Under the pieces are notes generated by a model. That model was not told the DNA's origin. It saw only the letters and a list, made by a program, of their open reading frames with translations, and ran no database searches. From contig NZ_QNQT01000007.1 of the NCBI RefSeq assembly GCF_003362805.1, positions 168,057 through 232,056 of the forward strand: a stretch of DNA of 64,000 nucleotides, given 5' to 3'. The stretch comes from Neobacillus piezotolerans. GTDB lineage: Bacteria; Bacillota; Bacilli; Bacillales; Cytobacillaceae. Shown here piece by piece: positions 25,224 through 33,576 of this stretch. The translations under genes and the position numbers were made by a program. The number at the start of each line of letters is the position of its first letter. Within the stretch, counting starts at the first letter, position 1.

Positions 25224-25581
25224 AAGCCTGGTGAAGTTCGCTGAAAGATTGGACAGGCTTGAAAATGCTCTGAACGATTCACAGAAAAGCAAAATCCATT
25301 TCGATATTCATATAAACGATCTCCATTTAAATGAACTTAACCTTGAGGAACTCGCCTTTCATCTCGAACGGCTGGATATCCAGGAATTAAGCGGAATGCT
25401 GAATCTGGGTAATACTTTTTCGCCAAAGGTGCATGGAAAAGAGAAATTGAATGAACCTGTGCCTGAAGACAGCCCGGAATCATCATCAGAAGAAAAAGAC
25501 GATCGGGACATTCAGATTATGATTAATGGCGAGCAGGTATCCTATTTACTTATGGACGGAAAGGACAATCATGATGAATAA
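25201..25581 (+). CDS. GerPC-like protein
   Basis: Protein of 126 residues. The N-terminus is a short coiled coil (FAERLDRLENALNDSQ, about residues 10-26). The middle reads LAFHLERLDIQELSGMLNLG, close to the GerPC segment around 'YKFDQLKIE.L.GTLNIG', and the C-terminus is acidic. I read it as a shortened GerPC relative, which in the gerP operon is needed for correct coat placement of the other proteins. ATG 25201 has AAAGGAT upstream. Overlaps both neighbours. Confidence 0.62.
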   Translation: MSTEKIIESLVKFAERLDRLENALNDSQKSKIHFDIHINDLHLNELNLEELAFHLERLDIQELSGMLNLGNTFSPKVHGKEKLNEPVPEDSPESSSEEKDDRDIQIMINGEQVSYLLMDGKDNHDE

Positions 25582-25915
25582 ATTTTCCCCAGCTTTTTTT
25601 ATCGGAAAAATTACGATCGGTACTGTGGAAGGCGCGTCTTGCGTCAATCTTGGCAATAACCTCCCGAGCGGCTTTACGAGCTATAAGAAGCACAGCCAGG
25701 GATTCGGCACTGTATCTGGTGACAATGCCGATATCCACGACCTTTTCGCTTCCCTGGAGGAACGGGATACCCATGATTCTTTCAATTATGAATTGGGGGA
25801 GGAATCCGGCCAGGACACACTGACACAATACGCCCAGGGAATCATTGGGAAACAGGATGTTGATATACAGGAGGTTGTGGAGGAAGATGAGCTGGATGGC
25901 CCGGTGGACGAATAA
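25571..25915 (+). CDS. GerP-like small protein with acidic C-terminus
   Basis: Protein of 114 residues. The first 45 residues carry the locus module (IGKITIGTVEGASCVNLGNN, then SGFTSYKKHSQGFGTVSG). The rest is acidic and low in hydrophobics, ending EVVEEDELDGPVDE. ATG codons at 25571 and 25574 follow AAAGGA; the start lies inside the end of the GerPC-like gene. It is the last gene of the second unit. No clear terminator follows; the next 140 bases show only AT-rich sequence. Confidence 0.62.
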   Translation: MMNKFSPAFFIGKITIGTVEGASCVNLGNNLPSGFTSYKKHSQGFGTVSGDNADIHDLFASLEERDTHDSFNYELGEESGQDTLTQYAQGIIGKQDVDIQEVVEEDELDGPVDE

Positions 25916-26054
25916 TTTCCGACTTTCTTTCGTTACTTCTTTTTAATATAGCGAACAAAACTGTAACCTGTCCGAAAAGGGACTGTAATTTCCCCGTGAT
26001 AAAATTAAAGGACATACTTTCTTGTCCATTATTACATGCAGAAGGAGACAGGTT

Positions 26055-26408
26055 ATGGATTCATCATACTTGAATAAATCATTGAATGAATGGAAAGAAG
26101 AGATTTTGGATTTGCTGTCTGAAATTGATAAGGAATACGACAAGGTTAAGCAGGAGCTGATGGTGTATAATTACAAATTCAGCATTACGAAGCAGGTCAC
26201 CCAGTCGACAGTGAACGAAGAAATTATCCGGACCATCCGCGAAATCTACCACAAGCCGTTTGAGGAACAATTCAATAGGCTAAAAATGGAAATAAAAGAC
26301 CTTGAAGAAAAGAAAAGGGTATTCAGCATGTTTGTCGATAAAATTGACAAAGTCCAAGGCAGGGACGAACATCAATCCAGCGCCGAATACATAGCCCAAA
26401 TCTCCTAA
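26055..26408 (+). CDS. Unknown coiled-coil protein
   Basis: Protein of 117 residues, almost entirely helical and charged, with heptad-like stretches (LNEWKEEILDLLSEIDKEYDKV; RLKMEIKDLEEKKRVFSMFV). No signal peptide, membrane segment or known domain is seen, and I do not recognise the family. Start ATG 26055 has AAGGAGA before it. It stands alone, downstream of the GerP-like locus on the same strand, and is followed by a long palindromic repeat. Confidence 0.7.
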   Translation: MDSSYLNKSLNEWKEEILDLLSEIDKEYDKVKQELMVYNYKFSITKQVTQSTVNEEIIRTIREIYHKPFEEQFNRLKMEIKDLEEKKRVFSMFVDKIDKVQGRDEHQSSAEYIAQIS

Positions 26409-26420
26409 AAAAATATTCCC

Positions 26421-26478
26421 AAGCAGGGGGCGGATCTAGTTTTTCATTGAAGAACTAGATGCGTCCCCTGCTTCATTC
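26421..26478. repeat. Long palindromic copy of the GAAGCAGGGGACG element
   Basis: AAGCAGGGGGCGGATCTAGTT at 26421 pairs with AACTAGATGCGTCCCCTGCTTC at 26454-26475, with a second GAAAAA/GAAGA region in the loop. This is the best-formed copy in the window and could act as a strong RNA hairpin after the coiled-coil gene. The following 450 bases up to 26932 contain no coding sequence or other feature I can support. Confidence 0.75.
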
Positions 26479-26932
26479 GTTTAAACTAACCCATTGCCGA
26501 AGGAGCGGTTCTAGTTCCGTGGCTAGTTCCTCTTTTTTGCGGGGCCCGTGTAGGAAAACGGTTCAATACACACACGTCCAACCACGTATAAGCACCAACT
26601 AAACGCCAAGCTGCACACCAGATAAATTTATAATCCCGGAATCAGTCAAGTAAGTTGCCTTCCGATTGCCTGCATTCATAAAGAGCATAACAAATAAACC
26701 TAAATAGCTTAGGCGCTTTTCGCTCGATATGAAATTAAAATGATTGTTGATTTCATGAACTTACTTAACCCCGAAGATTTTTTGATTATGCCAAATAAGC
26801 ATTTTTTTGTTCAAATCCTTGTCCTTTAAATTGTGATTGCCAAAATATCTCCCCAACCTAGGCATTTGACCATTCCTGCCCACCCATTAAAACATAAGAT
26901 GTGTTGAACATATTTGAGGAGGAGAGAGAAAC

Positions 26933-27166
26933 ATGGATATTGAAAGACAATTCTTTGGAGGAATGGGTCCGGGGATGGGCTATGGCGGATATCCAGGGTA
27001 TGGTATGGGGTTCGGCGGCTATCCGGGGTACGGACACGGCTATGGCGGCTATCCATGGCACGGCATGGGATTCGGCGGCTATCCGGGCTATGGATATGGC
27101 TATGGCGGCTACCCTTGGCACCATCATCATTGGCACGGGGGCTATCCATTCCACCATTGGCATTAA
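26933..27166 (+). CDS. Gly/Tyr/His-rich low-complexity small protein
   Basis: Protein of 77 residues. After a normal start (MDIERQFFGG) it is built of degenerate repeats of GYGGYPGYG, GMGFGGYPGYG and GYGGYPWH, and ends in a His/Trp-rich tail (PWHHHHWHGG, FHHWH). Gly-Tyr-rich short proteins are common in the spore coat and crust of Bacilli, and the tail could bind metal; both are inferences. GAGGAGGAG lies about 10 bases before the ATG. A CATATTTGA sequence at 26908 resembles a sigmaK -10 with an AC 15 bases before it, but the fit is imperfect. Confidence 0.75.
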   Translation: MDIERQFFGGMGPGMGYGGYPGYGMGFGGYPGYGHGYGGYPWHGMGFGGYPGYGYGYGGYPWHHHHWHGGYPFHHWH

Positions 27167-27204
27167 TAATTCGGTAAAACAAAAATTGGGGCGGCCCGCA
27201 TCCT

Positions 27205-27238
27205 CATTGAGGCAGCGGATCCGTCCCTTGCTTCATTT
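27205..27238. repeat. Copy of the GCAGCGGATCCGTCCC intergenic element
   Basis: GAGGCAGCGGATCCGTCCCTTGCTTC is a shortened version of the dispersed palindrome. It lies between the Gly/Tyr-rich gene and the convergent TldE gene. Confidence 0.5.
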
Positions 27239-27348
27239 ATGCTTGTTTTGCTTGTTTTAAGGCAAATTATTGTTCAACTTCTCCCTGGAAGCTTGGCGAG
27301 ACGGCTTCTTGGAAACAGCATATCGCGCCTCGAAACGCCGACCGACCT

Positions 27349-28683
27349 TTATTCAACCGTAACGGATAAGGATTCCACCAAGAGCGACGGTGAACCAATC
27401 GGTGAGAGCGGGAAAGTCAGGTCGGAGCCTATTTCCACAACACCCTTAAGCATTTCGTAAAAATTCCCCGCTATTGTCATTAAGTTGACGGGATATTGGA
27501 CTTTCCCATCCTTTACATAGAACCCATTCGCAGCCACAGAGAAGTCGCCTGAAACGGTATTGGCGCCGGAATGCAGCCCCGATAGTTGTGTAATCAAAAT
27601 TCCTTCGTCCATCCCGCTGATCAATTCGCTAAAGCCCTTTAATGACGGCTCAATGTAAAAATTGGACGGGCCGACCTTAACTGCTGACTTATAGGGGTTT
27701 TTATGGGCATGCCCGGTGGTGGATGTTTTGTCCTTCCTGGCTGTCTTTAAATTATGGAGCAAGGACTGGAGCACCCCTGATTCAACAACTGTCAGTTTTC
27801 TGGTGGCTACTCCCTCACTATCAAAAGTCCGGCAGCCAAGCCCACCTTCAAGAAATGGGTCATCCACAATCGTTACCTTGGCGGACGCAATTTCTTTTCC
27901 CTGTTTATTCTTCAATGGCGACGTGCCGGCCTGCGTATTTTCAGCGGAAAAATTGCCTGAGTATACAGCCAAAAGCTGAGCGGCGGCATCGTTACGGAGC
28001 AGAACAGGATATTTCCTGCTTTCGATTGACCTTGATCCCAATTGCGCGAGTGCTTCCTCTGCGGCTTTTTGGGCGATTTCCCTGGCATTTAACTTATGAA
28101 AGTCCTTCGTCACTTTATATTCAAACGAGGTTTTCTTTTCCTCGCCCTCCTTCACAATCGCCTGGACATACACATATAAAACATTCAACTTGTCACTTAC
28201 ATTTAAACCTTTATTATTAACAAGCGTTTTTATAACCGATTCTGTTCGGATGCCGCAGAAATCCGTTGGCTGGAATCGCGGGTCGGCTGCAAGGAGTTCC
28301 TTCTCCACATCCATAATAAATTGGATTTTTTCCGGTATCGCAAGTTCCTGCAATGATTCGGAGAAAAAGTCGCCTTGTGCGTAGCTTTCACTTCCGGGAA
28401 AAATCTCTTCCCCCTCATCATCATTAAGGACCGCGGCATTTTCCATTGCATTTTCGATCAGATAAGAGATGGATGCCTCGTCGATTTTTTCTGTATAGGC
28501 ATAACCCATCTTCCCATTAATCTTTCCGCGAAACGACACGCCTCCATCTTCGGCAATCTCGTATTGGTCAATTTCGCCATTGTAAATTTGGCAGCCAAAC
28601 ACTTCTTTCTTTTCAAAATAAATCTCCACATCTGTGAATCCTCTATTTTCAGCCTCACGAAACAGCAATTCCTGAAAATTCAT
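27349..28683 (-). CDS. tldE: TldE/PmbA family metalloprotease subunit
   Basis: Cytosolic protein of 444 residues of the U62 (TldD/PmbA) family. It begins NFQELLFREAENRGFTDVEIYFEKK and has the family segments YAYTEKIDEASISYLIENAM, FSAENTQAGTSPLKNKQGK, VDDPFLEGGLGCRTFDSEG and ITQLSGLHSGANTVSGDFS. The zinc motif is in the partner subunit, as usual for TldE. TldD and TldE form a heteromer that trims or opens peptides, for example maturing peptide natural products in other bacteria. The gene starts 2 bases after the tldD stop, with GGGGGAA upstream. No modified-peptide precursor gene was seen nearby. Confidence 0.9.
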   Translation of the reverse strand: MNFQELLFREAENRGFTDVEIYFEKKEVFGCQIYNGEIDQYEIAEDGGVSFRGKINGKMGYAYTEKIDEASISYLIENAMENAAVLNDDEGEEIFPGSESYAQGDFFSESLQELAIPEKIQFIMDVEKELLAADPRFQPTDFCGIRTESVIKTLVNNKGLNVSDKLNVLYVYVQAIVKEGEEKKTSFEYKVTKDFHKLNAREIAQKAAEEALAQLGSRSIESRKYPVLLRNDAAAQLLAVYSGNFSAENTQAGTSPLKNKQGKEIASAKVTIVDDPFLEGGLGCRTFDSEGVATRKLTVVESGVLQSLLHNLKTARKDKTSTTGHAHKNPYKSAVKVGPSNFYIEPSLKGFSELISGMDEGILITQLSGLHSGANTVSGDFSVAANGFYVKDGKVQYPVNLMTIAGNFYEMLKGVVEIGSDLTFPLSPIGSPSLLVESLSVTVE

Positions 28684-28685
28684 CT

Positions 28686-30074
28686 CTATTCCCCCTTAGT
28701 CCCGCCGACGGTGATTTCACTGACACGGATTGTCGGCTGGCCAACGTTTACCGGGATGCTTCCACTCTGGGAACCGCACATCCCGGCCCCATGGCTCAAA
28801 TTGTTGCCAACCATATCAACCATTTGAAGCGTTTTAGGCCCGTTTCCAATTAGGGTAGCCCCTTTCAACGGCCGTCCTAGTTTCCCGTTCTTCACTTCAA
28901 ACGCTTCCAAGACCGCGAAGTTGTAATCGCCGGTCGCGGGATTAACCTGTCCGCCGCCCATATACTTTGCATAAATGCCATGCTCGGTATTGGATAAAAT
29001 TTCCTCAGGACTTGAGTTGCCAGGGGCAATATAAGTGTTCGTCATCCGGGAAGTTGGCGCGAACCGGAACGATTCCCTTCTTCCTGAACCGGTTGAGGCC
29101 ATGCCCATCCGCCGCCCGTTAAATTTATCAATCAAGTATCCTTTTAAAATTCCATTTTCAATCAGGATATTTTTGCGCGCTTTTTCCCCTTCATCGTCGA
29201 TATTGATGGAACCCCACTCATTCTGAAGCGTTCCGTCATCGATATATGAAACGATTTCCGGCGCTACCCGCTCGCCAATCCGGTTGGCAAACACCGAAGT
29301 ATCTTTAGCCACGGCCGTCGCTTCAAGCCCATGGCCGCAAGCTTCATGAAAAATAACCCCGCCGAATTCATTATCGATAATGACAGGGAATTTCCCGCTT
29401 GGGCATGGGATCGCATCCAGTTTCGTCACGGCGATTCGAGCCGCCTCACTTGTATAATGGCCGAGATTGAGGTTTTCAAAGAATTCGAATCCCTGATGGG
29501 CGCCAGGGCCGTAAAATCCCAATTCCATTTGATTTCCCCGAACGGCTACAGCCTGAATTGCCAGCCTTGACCGGACCCGTTTATCTTCAGTGAATGTACC
29601 TTCCGAGTTGGCAATCAGTACATTTTGCTCCTCATCCATATATCGAACGGTTACCTGCGAAATCGAGGAATGATAGTTTTTGGTCATCCCAAACGCGTTA
29701 TGTAACATTTCTGCCTTGCGTGATTTTCCCACATCCCGGGGCATAATCTGAATCGGATGAATGGAGTACGCTGCTTGGCTGACAAATGGGGCAAGCCTGG
29801 CAGCTGTTTCTCCTTTAATTGCTTGGGCGGCATTTGCCGCTGCCTTCAAAAGGCCTTCCCGGCTAGAATCGGTTGTATACGCATAAATGCTCCGTAAGCC
29901 TTTAAACACCCTGATCCCAACGCCAAAGTCACGTCCGGATAAGGCTGTTTCGATTTTCCCGCTCTGCAGGGTAAGGTTATTGGTAAACCGGTCTTCAATA
30001 AAAATTTCCGAAAAATCCCCGCCTGTTGTTAAAGCTGCCGCTAGTACATCTTCAATTACATGTTTGCTTAGCAT
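28686..30074 (-). CDS. tldD: TldD family metalloprotease catalytic subunit
   Basis: Metalloprotease of 462 residues. The zinc motif HEACGH (HExxxH) lies in GVIFHEACGHGLEATAVAKDTS near residue 245. Other family segments are FGVGIRVFKGLRSIYAYT near the N-terminus, NRIGERVAPEIVSYIDDGT, and SRMTNTYIAPGNSSPEEI. The C-terminal LSHGAGMCGSQSGSIPVNVGQPTIRV is also typical. It pairs with the TldE subunit encoded 2 bases downstream. The ATG 30074 is preferred to the longer frame at 30107, since GGGAGG lies 5 bases before it. The unit follows the peptide transporter operon on the same strand but is separated by a terminator. Confidence 0.92.
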   Translation of the reverse strand: MLSKHVIEDVLAAALTTGGDFSEIFIEDRFTNNLTLQSGKIETALSGRDFGVGIRVFKGLRSIYAYTTDSSREGLLKAAANAAQAIKGETAARLAPFVSQAAYSIHPIQIMPRDVGKSRKAEMLHNAFGMTKNYHSSISQVTVRYMDEEQNVLIANSEGTFTEDKRVRSRLAIQAVAVRGNQMELGFYGPGAHQGFEFFENLNLGHYTSEAARIAVTKLDAIPCPSGKFPVIIDNEFGGVIFHEACGHGLEATAVAKDTSVFANRIGERVAPEIVSYIDDGTLQNEWGSINIDDEGEKARKNILIENGILKGYLIDKFNGRRMGMASTGSGRRESFRFAPTSRMTNTYIAPGNSSPEEILSNTEHGIYAKYMGGGQVNPATGDYNFAVLEAFEVKNGKLGRPLKGATLIGNGPKTLQMVDMVGNNLSHGAGMCGSQSGSIPVNVGQPTIRVSEITVGGTKGE

Positions 30075-30196
30075 ATAAACCTCCCGCTTTAAAAAATAAG
30101 GTACCAAAAATCCACTTTAACATTGAATATTCTTTCTTGCCAAAAGTTATTCCTCTAAAATCAGGTTAAAATTTCCATACCCCGATTATCTTCGGG

Positions 30197-30230
30197 CAAA
30201 AAGAAAACTGCCACCTATTCAGTGGCAGTT
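30197..30230 (-). terminator. Rho-independent terminator of the peptide-transporter operon
   Basis: On the minus strand AACTGCCAC pairs with GTGGCAGTT, followed by TTCTTTTTG. It lies 20 bases after the unknown last gene of the operon. Confidence 0.85.
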
Positions 30231-30250
30231 GCACAGACAATTCTATCCTT

Positions 30251-30700
30251 TTATTCACCTGGAGGATTAATCAAAGCGATTCTTAGTTCATACATGCTAT
30301 CGTTTTGATTTTCTTCGATTATCTCCCAGTTGGCTGAAATGATTTCTTTGAGTTCCTTCAGCTGATTCCCCGACAGCTTCACTTGATCGAGGTAATAGCC
30401 GCCGTCACGGAATGCGACATCTCTTTCCAGCCCGAACTTAATCCCGAGGAGCGACTTCAGCGCGCCTTTTGTTAAAAAGGTAATCCTGTAGCCCGTTTGG
30501 ATTGCATTTCTGAGCTTATCGGGATCGCCATTGTAAAAATCAATCAGCGTCTGCCAATCCGGGATTCCTTCTCCAAACCGTTCAAACCCTGCCGAATTCC
30601 CATTTTCAAGCATTTGCAGGAATTCACTGTCCTGGACGCCATTCGAGCGAACCATTTCAATCATCAGAGCATGGTTCAATGCCAGCCTTTCTTTTTGCAT
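30251..30700 (-). CDS. Unknown protein at the end of the peptide-transporter operon
   Basis: Protein of 149 residues that I do not recognise. It is soluble, with no signal peptide or membrane segment; the C-terminal half is rich in charged and hydrophobic residues (LDQVKLSGNQLKELKEIISANWEI), suggesting a compact alpha/beta fold. It begins 13 bases after the OppF-type gene, with GGGGAGGG before two adjacent ATGs (30703 and 30700; spacing favours 30700), and is followed by the operon terminator. It is therefore probably expressed with the importer, but a link to peptide use is only guilt by association. Confidence 0.75.
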   Translation of the reverse strand: MQKERLALNHALMIEMVRSNGVQDSEFLQMLENGNSAGFERFGEGIPDWQTLIDFYNGDPDKLRNAIQTGYRITFLTKGALKSLLGIKFGLERDVAFRDGGYYLDQVKLSGNQLKELKEIISANWEIIEENQNDSMYELRIALINPPGE

Positions 30701-30713
30701 CATTTTCCCTCCC

Positions 30714-31691
30714 CTATTTTCCTCCATAAAGATAACATGCAACTTGATGGCCGTCACCTGCATCCAGCATCGGCGGTTCGACTTGGGCACAAATCTCCAT
30801 GGCATACGGGCACCGGGTGCGGAACTTACAGCCTGATGGCGAGTTCAAAGGGCTTGGCACCTCGCCTTTCAGGATAATGCGTTCACGTGCAGCTTTTGTC
30901 GTATCCGGTTCCGGAATTGCCGATAGCAGCGCCTGTGTATAAGGATGCAACGGATTTTTGTATAGCTCGTTGCTTTCCGCGATTTCAACCATATTGCCTA
31001 AATACATGACGCCGATTCGGCTTGAGATGTGCCGGACCATTGACAGGTCATGGGCAATAAATAAGTATGTCACGCCGGTATCCTGCTGGATATCCTCAAG
31101 CATATTGACCACCTGGGCCTGAACCGAAACATCGAGGGCCGAAATTGGTTCATCACACAGGATGAAATCCGGCCGGACCGACAGCGCCCTTGCGATACTC
31201 ACACGCTGGCGCTGCCCGCCGCTGAACTCATGTGGATATCGGTATAAGTGATCCTTCTTCAGTCCGACCCGCTCGAGAAGGTCCAAAATGACTTCCTTCC
31301 GTTCAGAAATAGATGAAGAGTTATGAATTTTCATAGGTTCACTAATCAATTCGAATACATTCATGGTCGGATTGAGGGATGCATAAGGGTCCTGAAAAAC
31401 GGCCTGCATACGGCGGCGGTATTTCTTAAGGTCCTTCTCTTTTAAAGGAGCAATGTCATTCCCATCAAAATATATGTTTCCCGAGGTGATATCATGGAGC
31501 CTAATGATGCTTCTGCCAACCGTCGATTTCCCGCAGCCTGATTCGCCAACAAGGCCGAATGTTTCCCCTTTTTGGATAGAAAAACTTACACCGTCGACAG
31601 CCTTCAGATACTGTTGGTTCCGTCCAAGAATGCCGCTTTTGACAGGATAGTATTTTTTAAGGTCCTTTACTTCCAAAATCGCCTCATTCAT
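30714..31691 (-). CDS. Oligopeptide/dipeptide ABC transporter ATP-binding protein (OppF/DppF type)
   Basis: ATPase of 325 residues. Walker A GESGCGKST, Q-loop AVFQDPYASLNP, signature FSGGQRQRVSIARAL and Walker B DFILCDEPISALDVS are all intact, followed by the oligopeptide-type C-terminal extension with the cysteine cluster (CKFRTRCPYAMEICAQVEPPM). It drives peptide import with the partner ATPase. The ATG at 31691 overlaps the end of the OppD-type gene by 8 bases; the longer frame upstream is not used. Fourth-last position in the leftward operon, after OppD. Confidence 0.93.
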   Translation of the reverse strand: MNEAILEVKDLKKYYPVKSGILGRNQQYLKAVDGVSFSIQKGETFGLVGESGCGKSTVGRSIIRLHDITSGNIYFDGNDIAPLKEKDLKKYRRRMQAVFQDPYASLNPTMNVFELISEPMKIHNSSSISERKEVILDLLERVGLKKDHLYRYPHEFSGGQRQRVSIARALSVRPDFILCDEPISALDVSVQAQVVNMLEDIQQDTGVTYLFIAHDLSMVRHISSRIGVMYLGNMVEIAESNELYKNPLHPYTQALLSAIPEPDTTKAARERIILKGEVPSPLNSPSGCKFRTRCPYAMEICAQVEPPMLDAGDGHQVACYLYGGK

Positions 31692-32682
31692 GAACTTCAC
31701 CTTCTTCTCTGCTTTCGTCGTGAAGCCAGCACATTGTCTGCCTTCCTTCACCGGCATCAAAATAAGGCGGCATCTTTTCCTGGCAAATCCCCATCGTATA
31801 AGGGCAGCGGCCGGCAAATGGACAGCCCTTCGGCGGATTCAGAAGATCTGGAGGGGTGCCCTGTATCGGGATGAGCCTTTCCTTCCCGGTATCGGAACGT
31901 TTTGGCAGGGACTTCAGCAATCCTTCGGTATACGGATGCTTCGGATTTTGAAAAAGGTCCTTTACCGGTCCTTCCTCCATAATCAGCCCGCCATACATGA
32001 CGAGGACCCGTTCACAATTCTGCGCCACTACTCCAAGATCGTGGGTAATCAGCAATATCGCCATGTTTTCCTTTTCTCTCAGATCCCTCATTAAATCCAG
32101 GATTTGCGCCTGAATCGTCACATCAAGCGCGGTAGTCGGTTCATCCGCGATCAATACTTCGGGATGGCAGCTGATTGCCATCGCAATCATGATTCGCTGT
32201 TTCATCCCGCCGCTCAATTCGTGCGGGTATTGTTCCAGCCGTTCCTCAGGAGAAGATATGCCGACCTGGCGGAGCAATTGAGCCGCGATTCGTTTGGCTT
32301 CCTTTTTCCCGACTCTGCGGTGGCGAATGATTACTTCCGTCAATTGCTTGCCGATTTTGACAACAGGGTTCAGCGCGGACATGGGGTCCTGGGAAATCAT
32401 TGCGATCTCGTTACCGCGAATTTTTTGCAGATCCTTTTCCTTTTTTAGCAGAAGGTTTTCGCCACGAAGCCGGATCGAGCCTTCCTTTATTTTTCCCGGA
32501 GGCTGAATGAGGGATATAATAGATTTTGCCATAACGCTTTTTCCGCTCCCGGACTCCCCTACGATCCCGTACACTTCACCCTTTTTCAAGCTGAAGCCAA
32601 CACCGCGGACTGCCTGGACTTCCCCTGCTTCTGTATAAAAAGAAGTTTTTAGGTTTTCGATTTCAAGAAGCTTCTCTGGCAC
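31684..32682 (-). CDS. Oligopeptide/dipeptide ABC transporter ATP-binding protein (OppD/DppD type)
   Basis: ATPase of 332 residues with Walker [11 protein letters not shown]-loop [13 protein letters not shown], signature [15 protein letters not shown], Walker [16 protein letters not shown] and the C-terminal Cys cluster ([20 protein letters not shown]). It forms a heterodimeric motor with the OppF-type protein on the inner face of the membrane. It begins about 35 bases after the permease gene and its stop overlaps the next start. Confidence 0.93.
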   Translation of the reverse strand: MPEKLLEIENLKTSFYTEAGEVQAVRGVGFSLKKGEVYGIVGESGSGKSVMAKSIISLIQPPGKIKEGSIRLRGENLLLKKEKDLQKIRGNEIAMISQDPMSALNPVVKIGKQLTEVIIRHRRVGKKEAKRIAAQLLRQVGISSPEERLEQYPHELSGGMKQRIMIAMAISCHPEVLIADEPTTALDVTIQAQILDLMRDLREKENMAILLITHDLGVVAQNCERVLVMYGGLIMEEGPVKDLFQNPKHPYTEGLLKSLPKRSDTGKERLIPIQGTPPDLLNPPKGCPFAGRCPYTMGICQEKMPPYFDAGEGRQTMCWLHDESREEGEVHE

Positions 32683-32717
32683 TTTGATTACTCCCCTTTA
32701 TTTAAAACACATGTGCG

Positions 32718-33572
32718 TTATTTTTTTTGCAGTGTCGTTCCCTTTGGCTCGAACGCGACTCGAAGAACATTTCCAAGGACATTAAAGCTTAGGACGGTTA
32801 ATAAGATCAGAAATCCCGGGAACAACGTCAGGTGCCAGGCATCTCCGATATACCCCTGGGCATTGTTCAGCATGCTGCCCCACGATGAGTTCGGCTGCTG
32901 GACGCCCAGTCCAAGAAAACTTAAGGAGGACTCCATCAATATCGCGGTCGCAATGTTAAGAGTCCCGGCAATGATGATGGTCGATGCGATGTTCGGGATA
33001 ATATGCTTCAGGATAATGAACACGGAAGACTGTCCGGACGCTTTTGCGTACATGACATACTCCCGTTCTTTTACCGAAAGCGTCTCAGACCTCACAATTC
33101 TCGAAATCTCCATCCAGGTCATCAAACCAATAATAATGACGAGCGTCCTAATTCCTGGTTTCATATAGGCATTTAAAAGCAGCATCAGGAAAAAGGATGG
33201 AATCGACATCAGCACTTCTACAATCCTCATCAGGATATTATCAATCCATCCGCCGAAATATCCAGAAATGGTGCCGACGGCTGTCCCAACTGTGACTGCG
33301 ACAATCATGGACAGAAAACCTACCGCAAGCGATACTCGCCCGCCATAAAGCGCCCGAGTTAAGTAATCGCGGCCGTAATCATCCGTTCCAAACAGATGCT
33401 CAGCGCTCGGAGGCTGCAGACGATCCGGTATCGACATTTTATTAGGATCAAACGGCGACAAAAACGCCAACAGCGAAAGAATTGAAAAGAGTATAAGGAT
33501 TATCAGGGCCATCAAAGCAAATTTATTTTTTATCAGTTCTTTTTTAACATTATTCCATCTTCTCTTGTTCAT
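32718..33572 (-). CDS. Peptide ABC transporter permease (OppC/DppC type)
   Basis: Membrane permease of 284 residues. An N-terminal helix (FALMALIILILFSILSLLAF) is followed by FGTDDYGRDYLTRALYGGRVSL, the OppC_N/permease signature, and the ATPase-contact loop EYVMYAKASGQSSVFIILKHIIPN with a family EAA-type motif. The final SFLGLGVQQPNSSWGSMLN segment is typical of DppC/OppC. It is 4 bases after the OppB-type gene. Confidence 0.93.
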   Translation of the reverse strand: MNKRRWNNVKKELIKNKFALMALIILILFSILSLLAFLSPFDPNKMSIPDRLQPPSAEHLFGTDDYGRDYLTRALYGGRVSLAVGFLSMIVAVTVGTAVGTISGYFGGWIDNILMRIVEVLMSIPSFFLMLLLNAYMKPGIRTLVIIIGLMTWMEISRIVRSETLSVKEREYVMYAKASGQSSVFIILKHIIPNIASTIIIAGTLNIATAILMESSLSFLGLGVQQPNSSWGSMLNNAQGYIGDAWHLTLFPGFLILLTVLSFNVLGNVLRVAFEPKGTTLQKK

Positions 33573-33576
33573 TGGC

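Noticed and set aside
26933..27166. Direct DNA repeats considered as a CRISPR array
   Set aside because: The repeats are codon-phased, irregular and translated as a Gly/Tyr-rich protein, with no constant spacer length.
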